Shown: piece after piece, positions 1-10,985 of the stretch | How positions within the stretch are numbered: the stretch's first letter is position 1 | How the letters are laid out: the number at the start of each line of letters is the position of its first letter | Assembly: GCF_022458985.1 (NCBI RefSeq) | Contig: NC_061774.1 | Span: 5,694,616-5,758,615 of the forward strand | DNA length: 64,000 nucleotides | Source of the DNA: Mugil cephalus | Lineage: Eukaryota > Chordata > Actinopteri > Mugiliformes > Mugilidae | Reading direction: 5' to 3' | Translations under genes and position numbers: made by a program | Notes under the pieces: model-generated | Seen by the model: only the letters and a program-made list of their open reading frames with translations | What the model was told of the DNA's origin: nothing | Databases searched by the model: none

Positions 1-360
1 GCAGCTGTTCTTTCATCCTCCTCCTGTAGCTGCCTTTCCCCTCCCTGATGTTCCTCTTCAGTTCTTTTTGCACAGTCTTCATCTGCTCCCTATCCCCCAA
101 CTTGAAACCCCTCTTTTTGTCCTTGAGGAGAGCCTTGATGTCACAGGTAATCCAAGGTTTATTGTTGGAGGACAGTCTAACAGTCCCGGTGGAAATGGTG
201 AGGTCTGCACAGAAGTTTATGTAATCAGTGACATAGCTGGTGAGACTGTTGATGTTCTCCCCGTGGTCCTCACAGAACTGGCTTAATGCTAGCTGAATGT
301 TGGCAGTATGGAGGTGGGAGAGCCATGGTTATGGCTGTGTTTGTAGCTTGTTTACAGCCG
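1..360 (-). mobile_element. Non-LTR retrotransposon (Rex1/CR1-like) fragment, EN-RT linker region
   Basis: Reading the minus strand from about 280 down to 3 gives an open frame of more than 90 codons without a start. It includes SLTSYVTDYINFC, NNKPWITCDIKALL and a basic run GKGSYRRRMKEQL. The KPWIT/KPWVT block between endonuclease and reverse transcriptase is characteristic of fish CR1/Rex1-type LINE ORF2 (family knowledge). The frame is disturbed upstream (about 290-360) and runs into a poly-G tract. The element continues past the left window edge, so only an internal piece is visible. The exact clade is an inference from motif memory. Confidence 0.6.
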
Positions 361-397
361 AGTGGAGGACACTGCATGCCGAGTCAGCATTAGCAGA

Positions 398-418
398 GGG
401 GGGGGGGGGGGGGGGGGG
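398..418. repeat. Poly-G homopolymer (21 G)
   Basis: There are 21 consecutive G at the edge of the LINE-like fragment. It may be a genuine homopolymer or a length artefact of sequencing, and it marks the point where LINE similarity stops. Confidence 0.9.
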
Positions 419-1160
419 CGTACGCTGCTATCGTGATAAATGCATATCACAGAGTTTTGGAGTTGTAACAAATTTGCAGTACTGTCCTACTTTTAAGTGC
501 TCTGGAACATAACTTGGGAGAGGTGTCGGACCCAGCGCTCTAGTGGAAAAATAAAAATGATGGCTTTGATTCGATGTTTTTTGATGATGACTAGACCGTC
601 TTGTCTGAAATCAGAGGCCTGTATCACGAAGCAAGCTCAACTTACCCGGAGTTACTCCCTACCCAGCTAAACCTGTCCACAACAATGACAATCTGGATAA
701 GCTGTATCACAACGCCGGTTATCAACTCGGTCACTCAACCCAGGTTTGTCTTGTTGTGAAGGCCAAGGCAGCAGACCAATCACAATCATGAGCGCTGATC
801 CACCAATAAATCTCACCGAAAAGTCAAACACTGTGGCTGCATCGAAGAGACGTGAGATGGCATGGCAAAGGATTGCAGCTTGTATAAATGCATTTGTTAC
901 ACACAGTGGCGTCCTTTGGGTATAGCAAGGTATGGTGCTTGCCATACCTTGACTTTGGTAGAAAATGTACAGAATGGAGTATGCTACTGGCACTTGTAGA
1001 TTTTAACCTATGATATACCAGGACATTTTATGGCGTACCGGGACATACTCAGTCCTGTTATAATTCTCTCTGACCGTTTTGTGATGGTGACGGCTCTTCC
1101 ACACTAAATACAGCTGCCGCTCCTCTGTTCTCTGCTGTTACTCTGTCTCTCACTGAGGGT
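419..1160 (+). mobile_element. DNA-transposon debris with a Myb-like peptide remnant
   Basis: No intact gene is seen. From 833 to 925 the plus strand reads SKRREMAWQRIAACINAF followed shortly by a stop. This resembles the AWQxIAxxVNA helix of Myb/SANT-like (MADF-type) second ORFs of Harbinger transposons (family knowledge, short match). Around 617-760 is text resembling termini of dispersed fish DNA elements (CTGTATCACGAAGC). The rest (930-1160) shows nothing recognisable. Confidence 0.35.
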
Positions 1161-1345
1161 CGTGGATGTCCCACACTCAGTGCGCTACATGCTCTCTCCA
1201 TACATCCATGGCTCTTTCACATGTACATCTGGCGTGCATGTTGCTGCCTCGTCATACTGTGCTGCAGACGAAAGACATGCATGTGGAGTGACTAAAACCT
1301 TTGTGAGTTATAAAGCCATACATGACTTAAACAGGCTTAAATATT
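1161..1345 (+). repeat. Dispersed repeat fragment, second copy near 11.61-11.87 kb
   Basis: The string CGCTACATGCTCT, the following CCATACATCCA and GGCTCTTTCACATGTA recur in the same order near 11,618-11,660, and a CATGTGG..G/CGACT block follows in both. It is non-coding as far as can be seen. The family was not identified. Confidence 0.5.
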
Positions 1346-1639
1346 AATCACATTTCAGAAAAACGCCCATGCTTGTTTGGTTAACACTACTTGTCAATCA
1401 GAGCACGCTGATGACACCTGTCTAGGGCTCTTGTTTATCTTGCCACAAATCACAAAAACTTCTAGCTGAGTCAAACCAGCCCCAAACCCCTGTCTAACAT
1501 ATCACTCATTTAGCTCAACTTTAGTGAAAATTTTAATTTGTTTCCAGATATTGACTTTATTTTGACTACAGAAACACAAACTCATGTTGGCAATAATTTG
1601 ATTAAAGAAATGGCAATTAGGACAGGATAGAGACACCAT

Positions 1640-3376
1640 TTATGAAGTGGATATACTTTGAGTAAAAAGAGACTCAAGACCCACCTTTGTAGCTTAGCTA
1701 TTTTAGCTTGATTTACGCACGCTGGATTAATTTATTTAGTTTATTTATTTATTATATTTATTGATCTATCCATTATGAAGATATTTATTTATATTTATTT
1801 AATTTTAATTGTTTACTTTTTATATATTATTATTATTGTTGTTGTTCTTGTTCTTGTTGTTGTTGTTTTATCTTTTACTCAAGCTCTGGTGTTTCCTCAC
1901 TGAGGACTGTCCTCTCTGGAAGCTGTGATCGGTTCTGGCTGTGGCAATGCTGTGGGGATGGTCCTGGTCCGGCGGGATGGGGGGGCCCTGTCACTGTCTA
2001 TGGATGTGGGGCCTGGACTTCTCCATCAGCCTGGGCCAGGGTGGTTCCAACCGTGTTGGCCCTTCGGTTGGGGGCTGTGAACGGCTCCTAGTGCAGACTT
2101 TCCTCTATGATGGTGTTTCCTCACTAGGCCATCTGTGCTCAGCCATGTTATTCATTTTATCAGTGCTCTTTCTGTCCCTGTGCTCCTTTGTGTGCTCTCT
2201 TGCGCTCACTCACCTCGTCCCCTGCCTTCCCATCGGACAGTAAGTTCAATAAAATACACTACCTTCTCTACTTTCGACCACAATAGCAGGTGGGTGCTCA
2301 CTATCTGTGCTGGGACAATCAGCTGTTCGTTTAAGTCAGCCCTCAGCTCCCAGGCTCTGCCTACACTTAGCTGACCTGCACTACGTCTGATCCTCTCCGG
2401 TTTGGCCTTTTCTTCCTCCCGTACAAACATAATATGTATATTCACCTTTCTAGCAGATAAGAAATTTACTTCAACCTGTTTTTCCTCACTTGCAGCTGTT
2501 AAACATTTCAGCACCTGGTTGTGATGCCAGGTTTATCGCCCTTAGAGAGAGTAGAGACACACATACACACAGCCTGTCTTATGCCCAAATGAGTAATGTA
2601 TATAACTTTATATATATATAATACATATCACTTCCATATGATCTGAATTTTGATCCCACCAGGCCAGTCATCTAAAAAAGGTGGAGGTAGTGGAGCCCAC
2701 TTCTTAACAGGCTATGTGCAGCGGGATTCTTTTTGTCAAAAAATATGGCGCCGACAAAATCCAACAAAATAGTGGCTGTTCGCACTGTTGAAATAGGTTC
2801 TTTTTTCTCCAACACAGCTTGCAACACCACCTCTCCACACACACACAAACATGGACAAAATGGCTGCCTTATAAATGATAAGCCTCTCCCAATGGGCTGA
2901 CTCAAAATTAGTAATCAACTATAACAGAAATGTTTCCAACCTAGAGAAACAACAAAAAGGACATTTAACCACAAACACATATCCAGAAACATATATTTTC
3001 ACCCTAATATAGGTTTCCAGATCATTGTGAATACTGAGAAACACCCTTTTATTAATATAAACAATATTCAGTTGCATCTGGTGACCTTTTTCCCGCCACA
3101 TGCCCTTTAAAACAGCAGGGACTAGATACACCCCTGTTTGGCCAACTATACCTGAGGAGCGGGGAGGACAATTCGGTGTCTGCAGTGCAAAATGTATGAA
3201 CAGGCCAGTAACTCTTTGGTCCCAAGCTGCTTCTCTAATCGCTATGCCACAACTTCCCCTAATCCCTGTTTGTATAGTTCATTGATATTAAAACCAGCCC
3301 AGACACTCTAATAACTATGATAGATGGATGTCAGATACAGATCATATGTTACTACCAAGTGTAAACTCTTTATTTT
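1640..3376 (-). mobile_element. Repeat E, copy 1, with ORF remnant and AT-rich tail
   Basis: The block 2,530-3,376 is nearly identical to 15,175-16,064 and, inverted, to 31,040-31,930. The left part 1,640-2,520 matches 31,930-32,770 inverted, so the full unit is about 1.7 kb with the ORF remnant on the minus strand here. The outer edge lies at about 3,376 (TTTATTTTGCT), where NITR-cluster sequence begins. A region reading GTGGCATAGCGATTAGAG on the complementary side resembles a tRNA-like A box, which is weak. The class is not identified; it may be a retroelement derivative. Confidence 0.6.
2206..2514 (-). pseudogene. Truncated repeat-E ORF (PD-(D/E)xK-like remnant)
   Basis: About 100 codons are open on the minus strand, homologous to the better copy at 31,946-32,314. 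Shared features are an EEEKAKPERIRRSAGQL helix and KVEKVVYFIELTVRW. In this copy a deletion removes the RPDLLLLS segment (it reads STHLLLWSKVEKV), so the presumed PD of the nuclease-like motif is gone. It is one remnant of a multi-copy element, not a host gene. Function is unknown. Confidence 0.4.
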
Positions 3377-3680
3377 GCTCAATCAACACTCTTGGCCTTC
3401 AGGCTCCTCTGACTGTTACAGTGTCACAACCATTATCAGTGAAGATCCAGCCTGTGGATATTTCCTTTTAAGATTCAGACTGTGATGCATTTTAAACCCT
3501 TCTTGTAGGACATACCACAGGCTGCATAAGTGACCATACCAACTGCTACTTGATGATTAAGGATGAAGAAATACAGTCACCTAGGATAAACAGTTCAAAT
3601 AAAGCAATCAGTCTTGAGAACTGCTACAACACATGAAAGAGAGGCGATCAGATTCACAAAGCCCTGTATGAGACCAATGT
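3377..3680 (+). other. Conserved upstream spacer of NITR gene 1 (partial)
   Basis: This is the right end of the spacer that precedes every A-type NITR. It starts at the shared string ATCAACACTCTTGGCC, also at about 19,800, 27,978, 46,848 and 53,276. The left 1.3 kb of the spacer and the divergent B-type partner found at other copies are missing here, replaced by repeat E. No coding potential is seen. Confidence 0.7.
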
Positions 3681-3780
3681 AACAGGAAGTGTACTTTTGA
3701 AACTATTCTCAGTAAACCAATCAGATGCATTTTATGATGTGACGTCACCTCCTTCTCATCTCCTTCATACTCTTAAATAC
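3681..3780 (+). promoter_or_regulatory. NITR gene 1 proximal promoter: ETS, CCAAT, CRE, AT-rich box
   Basis: In order: an ETS/PU.1-like ACAGGAAGT (3,682-3,690), an inverted-repeat-free CCAAT box (3,717-3,721), a perfect palindromic CRE TGACGTCA (3,740-3,747) and a TTAAATAC TATA-like box at about 3,773-3,780, 33-40 bases before the start codon. The same order and spacing occur before all A-type copies, some with a mutated CRE. Factor binding is inferred from motif resemblance. Confidence 0.55.
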
Positions 3781-3812
3781 AAAAAAGTCTCTGAACAAGA
3801 CACAATGTGAAG

Positions 3813-5351
3813 ATGATCGTGTTATGGATTACACTGCTTTGTCTTCATCCAGTATGTAAGTTCTCTTTTGTTCTGTCTAAAGGTTTTCTCAGTGGAGAAT
3901 TTATACATTAAAGAGACGATTTTGCAGCAGATACGCTTCAGATACGCTGCTTCCAGTGAAAACAGTTCATCTTGGTGAACCAGCCACATTTACATGTGTT
4001 ATACCAAACGTAGAAATCAGCAATAGAGGAATCCACTGGTACAAGCAGAGTGTTGGAGATTCTCTCAATATAATTGTAACATTGTTTAAATCTGGAACAG
4101 AGTACGCACCAAACATTTCAAAATCAAGATTTGACTTACGTAGTGATGACAGTTTTAGTAACCTGACCATTTTGAGCACAGTTGAAGAGGATGAAGGAAT
4201 GTACCACTGTGGAGTCACAGAGTGGATAAAGACTAAATGGAGTGGGACATATTTGTTAGTAGAAGGTAAGGTTTGATTTACTTAATCAATTATCATGATG
4301 TGAAAATGCCCAAGATATGATTGGAAGTGCTCAGTTTTTAATACTGTTTTGTTTTAAATCAGGAAACACTGAGAGGACTGTTGTTCAGACAGTATCATAT
4401 CCAGTCCGTCCAGGAGACTCAGTGACTCTCCAGTGTTCAGTCCTCTCTGACTCTGAGGACAAGACGTGTCCAGGAGATCTCAGTGTGTTCTGGTTCAGAG
4501 CTGGATCACAGACATCTCACCCAAACATCATCTACACGGATGGAGATATGAGTAATAAATGTGAGAAGAGATCTGAGGCTCAGAAGAGATGTGTCTACAG
4601 CTTCTCTAAGAACGTCAGCTCCTCTGATGCTGGGACTTACTACTGTGCTGTGGCCACATGTGGAGAGATATTATTTGGAAATGGAACTAAACTGGAGACT
4701 GGTAGGATTTTAGGTTTAGTACTGGGAGTGATGTACAAAATTCTAAGTTTCATGTAATCATAAAATATATTTTATGTTTTTTTTCTTCTGTTTTTAGATC
4801 AAACAGCAAGTTCTGTGATAGTTATTGTGTTGGTGGTAGCAATCATCTGCTTGGCCATTTCTATGATTATAAATCTAATTTTCATCTGTTGTGGAACTCA
4901 GAAAGGACTATGTGGACAACATGAAGGTAAGTGTAGTTTACTTACTTTGTTCACCGCCTGTTTGTTCAGAGAATACTGAATACTACAACTAAGATCTTAG
5001 TTTTGATTCGCTATTCCTCTTGCAGTCCATCACCGAGTCGTTGATCCTAATTTAAAAGTCAAATTAATGTGCTTGTTTTTATTCATACGTAGCGACAGAA
5101 AGCAGCTCTTCACCAGCCAGACAAGACAATATGAGCCAACCAGTTAAAGACAAAGTAATTACAGCAACTCACATTATTTGTTATTTCACTAGCGTGATTC
5201 CCAAGGGCTCAGTGTAACAGAATGTCTTTTTTTATTTGCTGCATAGGCTGAAGGTGATCTCAACTATGCTGCGCTGCATTTCCCTGCCAGAGGAAGAAAG
5301 AAGAAAGAGTTGAATCCAGGAGAATGTGTGTATTCTCATGTTAAATACTGA
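3813..5351 (+). CDS. NITR gene 1, A-type, inhibitory, 333 aa, six exons
   Basis: Exons: 3813-3855, 3942-4265, 4363-4701, 4798-4926, 5093-5154, 5247-5351. Introns 1-4 are phase 1 and intron 5 is phase 0. Exon 1 encodes signal peptide MIVLWITLLCLHPV. Exon 2 is a V-like domain (Cys33, Trp47 in HWYKQ, Cys104 in MYHC). Exon 3 is a second Ig domain with six cysteines (147, 158, 189, 199, 217, 222) and J-like FGNGTKLE. Exon 4 is a TM segment without charged residues. Exon 6 carries a canonical ITIM (LNYAAL, Tyr306) and a terminal VYSHV motif (Tyr328). This organisation and D2 sequence are typical of teleost NITRs; automated pipelines may call it SIRP-beta-like. Presumed role: surface inhibitory receptor of cytotoxic or myeloid-type cells. 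Oddity: intron 1 is only 86 bases and has lost the pyrimidine-rich acceptor seen in sister genes. The CTTCAG acceptor is the only one of three nearby AGs that keeps the frame. Confidence 0.8.
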
Positions 5352-6078
5352 ATGTAAATGTGAGTCAAAAGCTGTGTGCTGGTCCTCACCCAAATTCTCT
5401 CCATGTGCCTTATTTTACCGTACATTGGTTCTTACCTAATGCTAGAACCTTATGCTAGAAACATTAATCTAAGATTCCTCAGGCTTCTGATTCATTTTGT
5501 TTTCTGAAAAATGCAACTTAATTGGAGATTCTCTTTCTCTTTTTAACAATTATAAACCTATTTCTAACTCGATACACACCCTAAACAGCAAAACTGATTT
5601 CAGAATCCTAGCTAGATGAGGCTTCTTCGGCCTTAGTTGAACCAACCAGTTACTTTACAAGTTTGTCTAATTATTAACGTATATTTTTGCTTTACGCCTC
5701 ACTGAAAAGACTGTAAGTTTCCTCTAGTCATAGTTTGTGGCAAACTGAAGAGTTAATGGAGACTTTCAGTAAAATGCATGCAACTGTAATATTAAGACAG
5801 GTCTTTAAACGTGTGAACATTATGTTTCAAAGTGACTGTCTTCAGTAAATAATACATTCATTAAAAAGGTTTCAACAAAATGTTTGATTGATACATTTGT
5901 TTTGTGCCTCAGCCTTCACAGTCACACTAGAGTAGCTGAGAAAAGGCTTTACTCTCAGTTTCCACTTCAAACCTAGAAGCACTTTTTATCTAGTTAGATT
6001 CCACTAAGAGGTCTGTGGTTCACTGCGTGTAGAATTTAATGAGGACTGTCGTCAGTTATGAATATTTAGAAAGGGACA
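5352..6078 (+). other. NITR gene 1 3' flank / 3' UTR
   Basis: Non-coding, shared with the 3' flanks of genes 4, 8 and 9 and, inverted, gene 7. The position of AATAAA in genes 4 and 8 reads AGTAAA here (about 5,845), so the polyadenylation signal may be weaker. No other gene is seen. Confidence 0.6.
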
Positions 6079-6352
6079 TTGATTCTGCATGTTTCCTTTA
6101 GTCCGATGTTGTATGTAACTATGACAGAGGTTTGTTATTCTTGTTTCACCTGCTCTTCTTTTCTCTCTCTTCTCTGTTTCTACCCGGCTGGACTCAGGCA
6201 GATGATTCCCTCTGGGTTCTGTTCAAGGTTTCTTCTTGTTAAAGGGAGTTTTGTCTTGCTGCCGTCACCTTCAGGCTTGCTCTGGAGGTTTCAGGCCAGT
6301 TTTAGTAAAGCGCCTTGAGACAATTTGTGTTGTTATTGATGCTATACAAATA
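6079..6352 (+). repeat. LINE/SINE-like 3' tail repeat (Tail-1)
   Basis: A dispersed fish repeat with the landmarks CTACCCGGCTGGACTCAGG, TTCTTCTTGTTAAAGGGAG, GCGCCTTGAGACAATTTGTG and ATTGATGCTATACAAATAAGA, ending in pentamer repeats. Copies lie at about 22.64, 34.80, 49.60 and 56.12 kb (plus) and 41.09 and 63.06 kb (minus), always at the same place in the NITR 3' flank. It therefore travelled with the duplications rather than inserting repeatedly. The repeat class is inferred from its tail structure. Confidence 0.65.
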
Positions 6353-6511
6353 AGATTGGATTGGATTGGATTGGATTGGATTGGATTGGATTGCATTGAA
6401 TTGAATTGAATTGAATTGAATTGAATTGAATTGAATTCAATTGAATTGAATTGAATTGAATTGAACTGAATTGAATTGAATTGAATTGAATTGAATTGAA
6501 TTGAATTGAAA
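6353..6511 (+). repeat. Pentanucleotide array (ATTGG)n to (ATTGA)n
   Basis: About 150 bases of 5-base repeats, first TTGGA units, then TTGAA units with a few variants. It forms the tail of the Tail-1 repeat and is much longer here than in the other copies (22.88 kb has about three units, 34.99 kb about a dozen). Confidence 0.9.
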
Positions 6512-8001
6512 ACAGATTCAAGGTCCTGGTCTTAGGAATCTGAGGTGAACTTTAATTCTATAACTTAACCCCAGACTCAATGAGTATATTTATAGCTATC
6601 TAAGAGCTGTTGCTTTATCTCTGAGTGCATGCACAAAAGCGGATTTGAAACTTACCTATTTCATTGTGAAACAGAAAGAGTTAAGTTTCAACAGTGCAAC
6701 ATTAGCAAAAAGGATAAATTCCAGCAATGGGCAAAAACATCATTTACATAAGAATGTTTGTGATAGGTTTTCACATACCGTTAGTCTAATATCATAATTG
6801 CCTGAGTCATCTCTTTCTTTTGACTGTTACGATGTCAGTAAAACACCAGTGGCTCATTTTCATTCTCAGCTGTCATTGGGTGAGAGGTGGGGTCCACCTC
6901 CACGACAAGTCTCCAGTCTATCTCAGGGCTAACACAGAGAGACAGACAACCATTCACACTCACACACACATCTACAGCCAATTTAGAATCACCAATGAAC
7001 CTAACGACTTTGTCTTTGGTGGGAAACAAGATATAAGGAGAGTGTTGGAGCTGAAGGAGAGGGGATTCTACAATTGGCACCTGAAGCTCCCTCAGATTTG
7101 GAAAGAGTTTTTGACACTGTTCTTTCTCGAAATAAAGCTTTTTTAAATGCAAGAGAAGACTTGTCAGCGCTGATCACTTCTTTTCATCAACACATCAATA
7201 CACAACACTATGAGGCATTGTGACTGGGGCCAGGTCACTGTGAGCACCTGAGTGATTTGTTCATTCATGGATCACAGCATGTAGGGAAAGTGGAGTTGAG
7301 TTAAAACAAGAAATCAGAGGTGTTCCTTTTACCCACGGGGCTAATACGGATATGAATTTGATTTATACAAATACAGTTACAATAGCAGTAAAACAATAGT
7401 GACATCTGGTCTCTTCCTTGCAGTTAGTTAGCAAGAAGTAGCAGAAACGAGTTAGTGAATGACTTATTAGAGAGGAGGACTCATGACTCAGGAGTCAATA
7501 AAATGACTCTCAAGATTCGAACCATTTGTTCAGGACTTACACATCACTAGAACACAGACCACACTGCACTTCAAAGAGTTTATTAATAAGTTCACAAGTG
7601 CTTCAGAATCTGAAAAGTGGTAGTCTGTCTCATATTGTAATTAGCATTCATACAGCGTATGAGTCATTTATTTACATAATGTCTTTACACATGGCAATTA
7701 ATATTTGAAAGACCATAATTAAAACAGATACGTAAAGGTTGGAAACAAATAGGACAAAAAAACAAGAAGCTACAATCTTTAATAACTTTAATGTGCTAAT
7801 TTAAACAAAACAAAAAACATTAAAATGTTTTTATTTTTTACTTTTATAATTTTGTATATAAAGCATATTAACATGCACATACAAACTCATAATCCTTGTA
7901 AAAGAATGATCATAAAGCACATGTAGTCTTCACATTTTTGTTTTAACAGCTCTCTTGATAAAGTTTAAAAAGAAAACGCAATTCACACATATACAGTACA
8001 T
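6512..8001 (+). other. NITR inter-gene flank with a dispersed repeat (about 6.88-7.01 kb)
   Basis: No gene is seen. The part 6,880-7,012 is a dispersed fish repeat (GTGAGAGGTGGGGTCCACCTC to AACCTAACGAC) whose right half is deleted compared with 23.30-23.54 kb. Next come a block with GAGAGTGTTGGAGCTGAAGG and then the 3' flank of the B-type gene. The same order recurs at 23-25, 35 and 56-57 kb. Confidence 0.6.
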
Positions 8002-9645
8002 TCAGCCAGTAACTTGAGAATAAACATATTCTTGTTTGTACAACTCTTTCTTCTTTCTTTTTCTTGTTGGTTTCCCTCCAGTGAAATGCAGCGTAGCAGC
8101 ATAGTTCAGATCATCTTCAGCCTGTACAGAAAGTAAAGCGCTCATATACTGTATATGTACTCACTTATTGCTTCTGCTGGGGATCATGTTAAAACACTGA
8201 CAAATCACATGATTTGGTGTCACTACTTACATTATCATTAACCGCTTGTCTCAAGTTATCTTGTGAAGCGTTACTTTCTGGGCCTAATGATGAATAAGAC
8301 ACACATGAAACATAAAACCACATAGAAATGTGTCTGCTGATAGATAATTTAAGTGTATCATTCAGTAGAACTTACCTTCGAATTGTCCACATATTCCTCT
8401 TGAAGAGTCTTTAAAGATGAAAAAATTATTTACGATCACAGATATTGCCAAGCAGATCATTGCTAACACAATAAATTCACAATTTGCTGTTTGAGCTACA
8501 AAAAAAGAAAGAAACATTAGTAAAAAGATAAAAACACTGCAAATCATAATGATATAACATATTCAGGGTATTACCTTCATTAGTGAACTCAGAATCACCT
8601 CTGATTTGTAGATGAGTTCCATTTCCAAGCAACAGCATCTGACCACAGATCACTACAGCACAGTAGTAAGTCCCAGCATCAGATGAGCTGATGTTCTTAG
8701 TGAAGTGATAAACACATCTCTTCTGAGTCTCAGATTTCTTCTCACATTTATTACTCATAATCTCCTCAGTGTAGATGATGTTTGGATGAGATTTCTGTGA
8801 TCCAGCTCTAAAACCAGAACACACTGAGATTTCCTGGACATGTCTTGTCCTCAGAGTCAGAGAGACTGAACACAGAGAGTCACTTGAGTCTCCTGGACGG
8901 ACTGGATCTGATACTGTCTGAACAACAGAAATAGTTTGATGTCCTCTCATGTTTCCTATATAATGAACAATTGAAAGACATTTTGCTCATATAACATGTG
9001 TAGAAACACTCTTCTGTTTTGTTTGTTTCTTGTGCAGAAATACTAACAAATGCTAGCCCCAGAAACAAAATAAATCTTGAATGAGTAATAACCAGACATT
9101 ATCTTCAATTCAATATTGTGAATCCATTAATAAATATTAACTGTCAATAAGTAACTTATTATTTGTTACCTTTTAATGTCAAATATGTCCCAGTCCAAGT
9201 GGTACATTCCCTCATCTTCTTGAATTGTCCTAAAAACTGTCAGATTGCTAATCATCTCATTTTGCTTCATTTCCATTCTTGAGGCAGAAATATTGGTCCG
9301 TAGTGATTATTTTTCCTACTCTCCAGTCCTGCACTAAATGTCAGGGTCTCTTCAGCCCTCTGCTTCTACCAGTGAACTGCCCAGTAGTTTAAATCTTTTT
9401 CCGGCCGCACATATGTGAAGGTCACAGGTGCACCAAGTTGAACTGTGATCACTGGAACCAGTGTACCTGCAAGTGTATAAAGTACATATCATGAATCAAC
9501 AGGGAACATTTAGTCTACACTGTTAAAAAAAACACAAAGGATACAAAAATATGCATGAACCATGAGACATTGAGTTAACATGAATATTACAATCAGACTT
9601 ACATCCTCGATGAAGAAAAAGCAATGTTATCCACAGCAGAGCCAT
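8002..9645 (-). pseudogene. NITR gene 2, B-type pseudogene
   Basis: All six exon positions are recognisable on the minus strand: 9603-9645, 9170-9466, 8599-8955, 8376-8495, 8231-8283, 8002-8121. The signal peptide is MALLWITLLFLHRG. D1 is destroyed: its first Cys is Tyr (TFTY), the WYKQ tyrosine is a stop, a frameshift follows, and the exon lacks about 27 bases including the second Cys. In D2 a 1-base loss and a later 1-base gain keep the exon open but read about 22 residues out of frame, removing the core Trp and the TCPGD cysteine. TM and tail are open. The tail reads LNYAATLHF, where an extra Thr breaks the ITIM spacing, then YVYSQVTG and a stop. A surface receptor is unlikely. Confidence 0.8.
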
Positions 9646-10985
9646 CCTGACCCGTCTTAGCAAAACTGTTTCAGTGACAGACAGAGGAGTGGCAATAACA
9701 CCAAATACATCTGACTGATTATCATGTTCAGACAGCATTTCCTGCCTCGCTAGACATGAGCTATTCTGGACTCTATTATCGTTACTTGAGTTGCATTTAT
9801 TAAACAGATCATATTGCGCCGATGTGCAGGTTCAGAATTGTAGTTTTGAGTCTATTATAATGTGATTTAATGTCCATGTCCCGTCTCTTTAACCCTTTAT
9901 AAGGCACAAACTGAAATTCTTGGATATTCTATTGTAAGGCATATGGAGACTTTTTAACTTTTGTGAAATTTTTCATTTTTTTTCATTTTCATGCAGAAAA
10001 TCAAGATCACCGCTAAGTGGTTAACAAATGTAAACATGAATTTAGAGCATTACAACATACGTGCTGATTCAGACACTTGTTAACATCCACATTATGACAT
10101 TAGACAACATTAGACCACTTCTTCATGGTACCTAGTAAAGGAGTTATGCTCAGTGTTCATGCAGAGGTGGACACTGGAGACACATTTGATCCTGAGAATG
10201 TTTCCTTGCTCTTTTCTGATTGGCTGGTTGAAAACCACATGCTTCCAAACCACACTGAGAGGTAAAGGGACCGGGCCGCAATTTAAAACTATACTAACTG
10301 TATAAGTAGCCATATAAAGCCTGTAAAGATGTATAGTTCTGTAATAATAAGCTTAGGGTAAGCTAACATCTACAAACCAAATATGATTTCACTGAGGCTG
10401 TATTCTGTGGTCCAGTGTCCAGCATCTACAGAGGACTTGTAGGCAAAGGACTGACACAGTAGTAATTATGTTTTAAGAAAGGTCATTGAAAAATCTTGTT
10501 TTAGATTGGCTAAACTTTCTTTACGTTCTATCAGACTTTCCACTTGCCCTGTTAAACACTGCATATGCATGCTGATGACTTGTTGATCAGGCTACAGATC
10601 TGAAAGTGGATTTACTAAAAGAGGAAACAGGGTCAAAGAGATGTGAGTGCATGCATGCTACATTTATATGAACATGTATGGCATTGCAATGTGAGCAAAA
10701 GAGCAACATTTATAATATATTCACACAGACCATGTGTTAATGCCTAGTGTATGCTGCCATGGCTTTGCTCATCTTGAAACAGAAGCTATACACAATGAAG
10801 AACTAGAAGTGCAGGACAGAGAAATAATGCAAATTCCAGATATAACCCCCCAAAGAGGGGGACCATAGGGCCACTCATAAAGCCACATATTCCTATGACA
10901 ACTACAGTGCAGCCATAACTAATTAAGAGTAGATGATAAAATATTTAGCAAATAATAAATAATAGACTGACTGAGCTGAGTCATG
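9646..10985. other. Upstream of gene 2; no gene recognised
   Basis: The first 130 bases weakly resemble the region upstream of gene 3 (GTCTTAG after the start, CAAATGCATCT-like text), suggesting an old common origin of the divergent spacer. The remainder is AT-rich with no convincing coding, RNA or repeat signature. Confidence 0.5.

Noticed and set aside
3967..4218. Antisense frames over every D1 exon (about 80-113 codons)
   Set aside because: Shadow of the D1 coding exon on the opposite strand, with no independent signal.
6079..6318. Open frame repeated near every NITR 3' flank (MILHVSF-type peptide)
   Set aside because: It lies on a dispersed LINE/SINE-like tail and its frame is not preserved in all copies.
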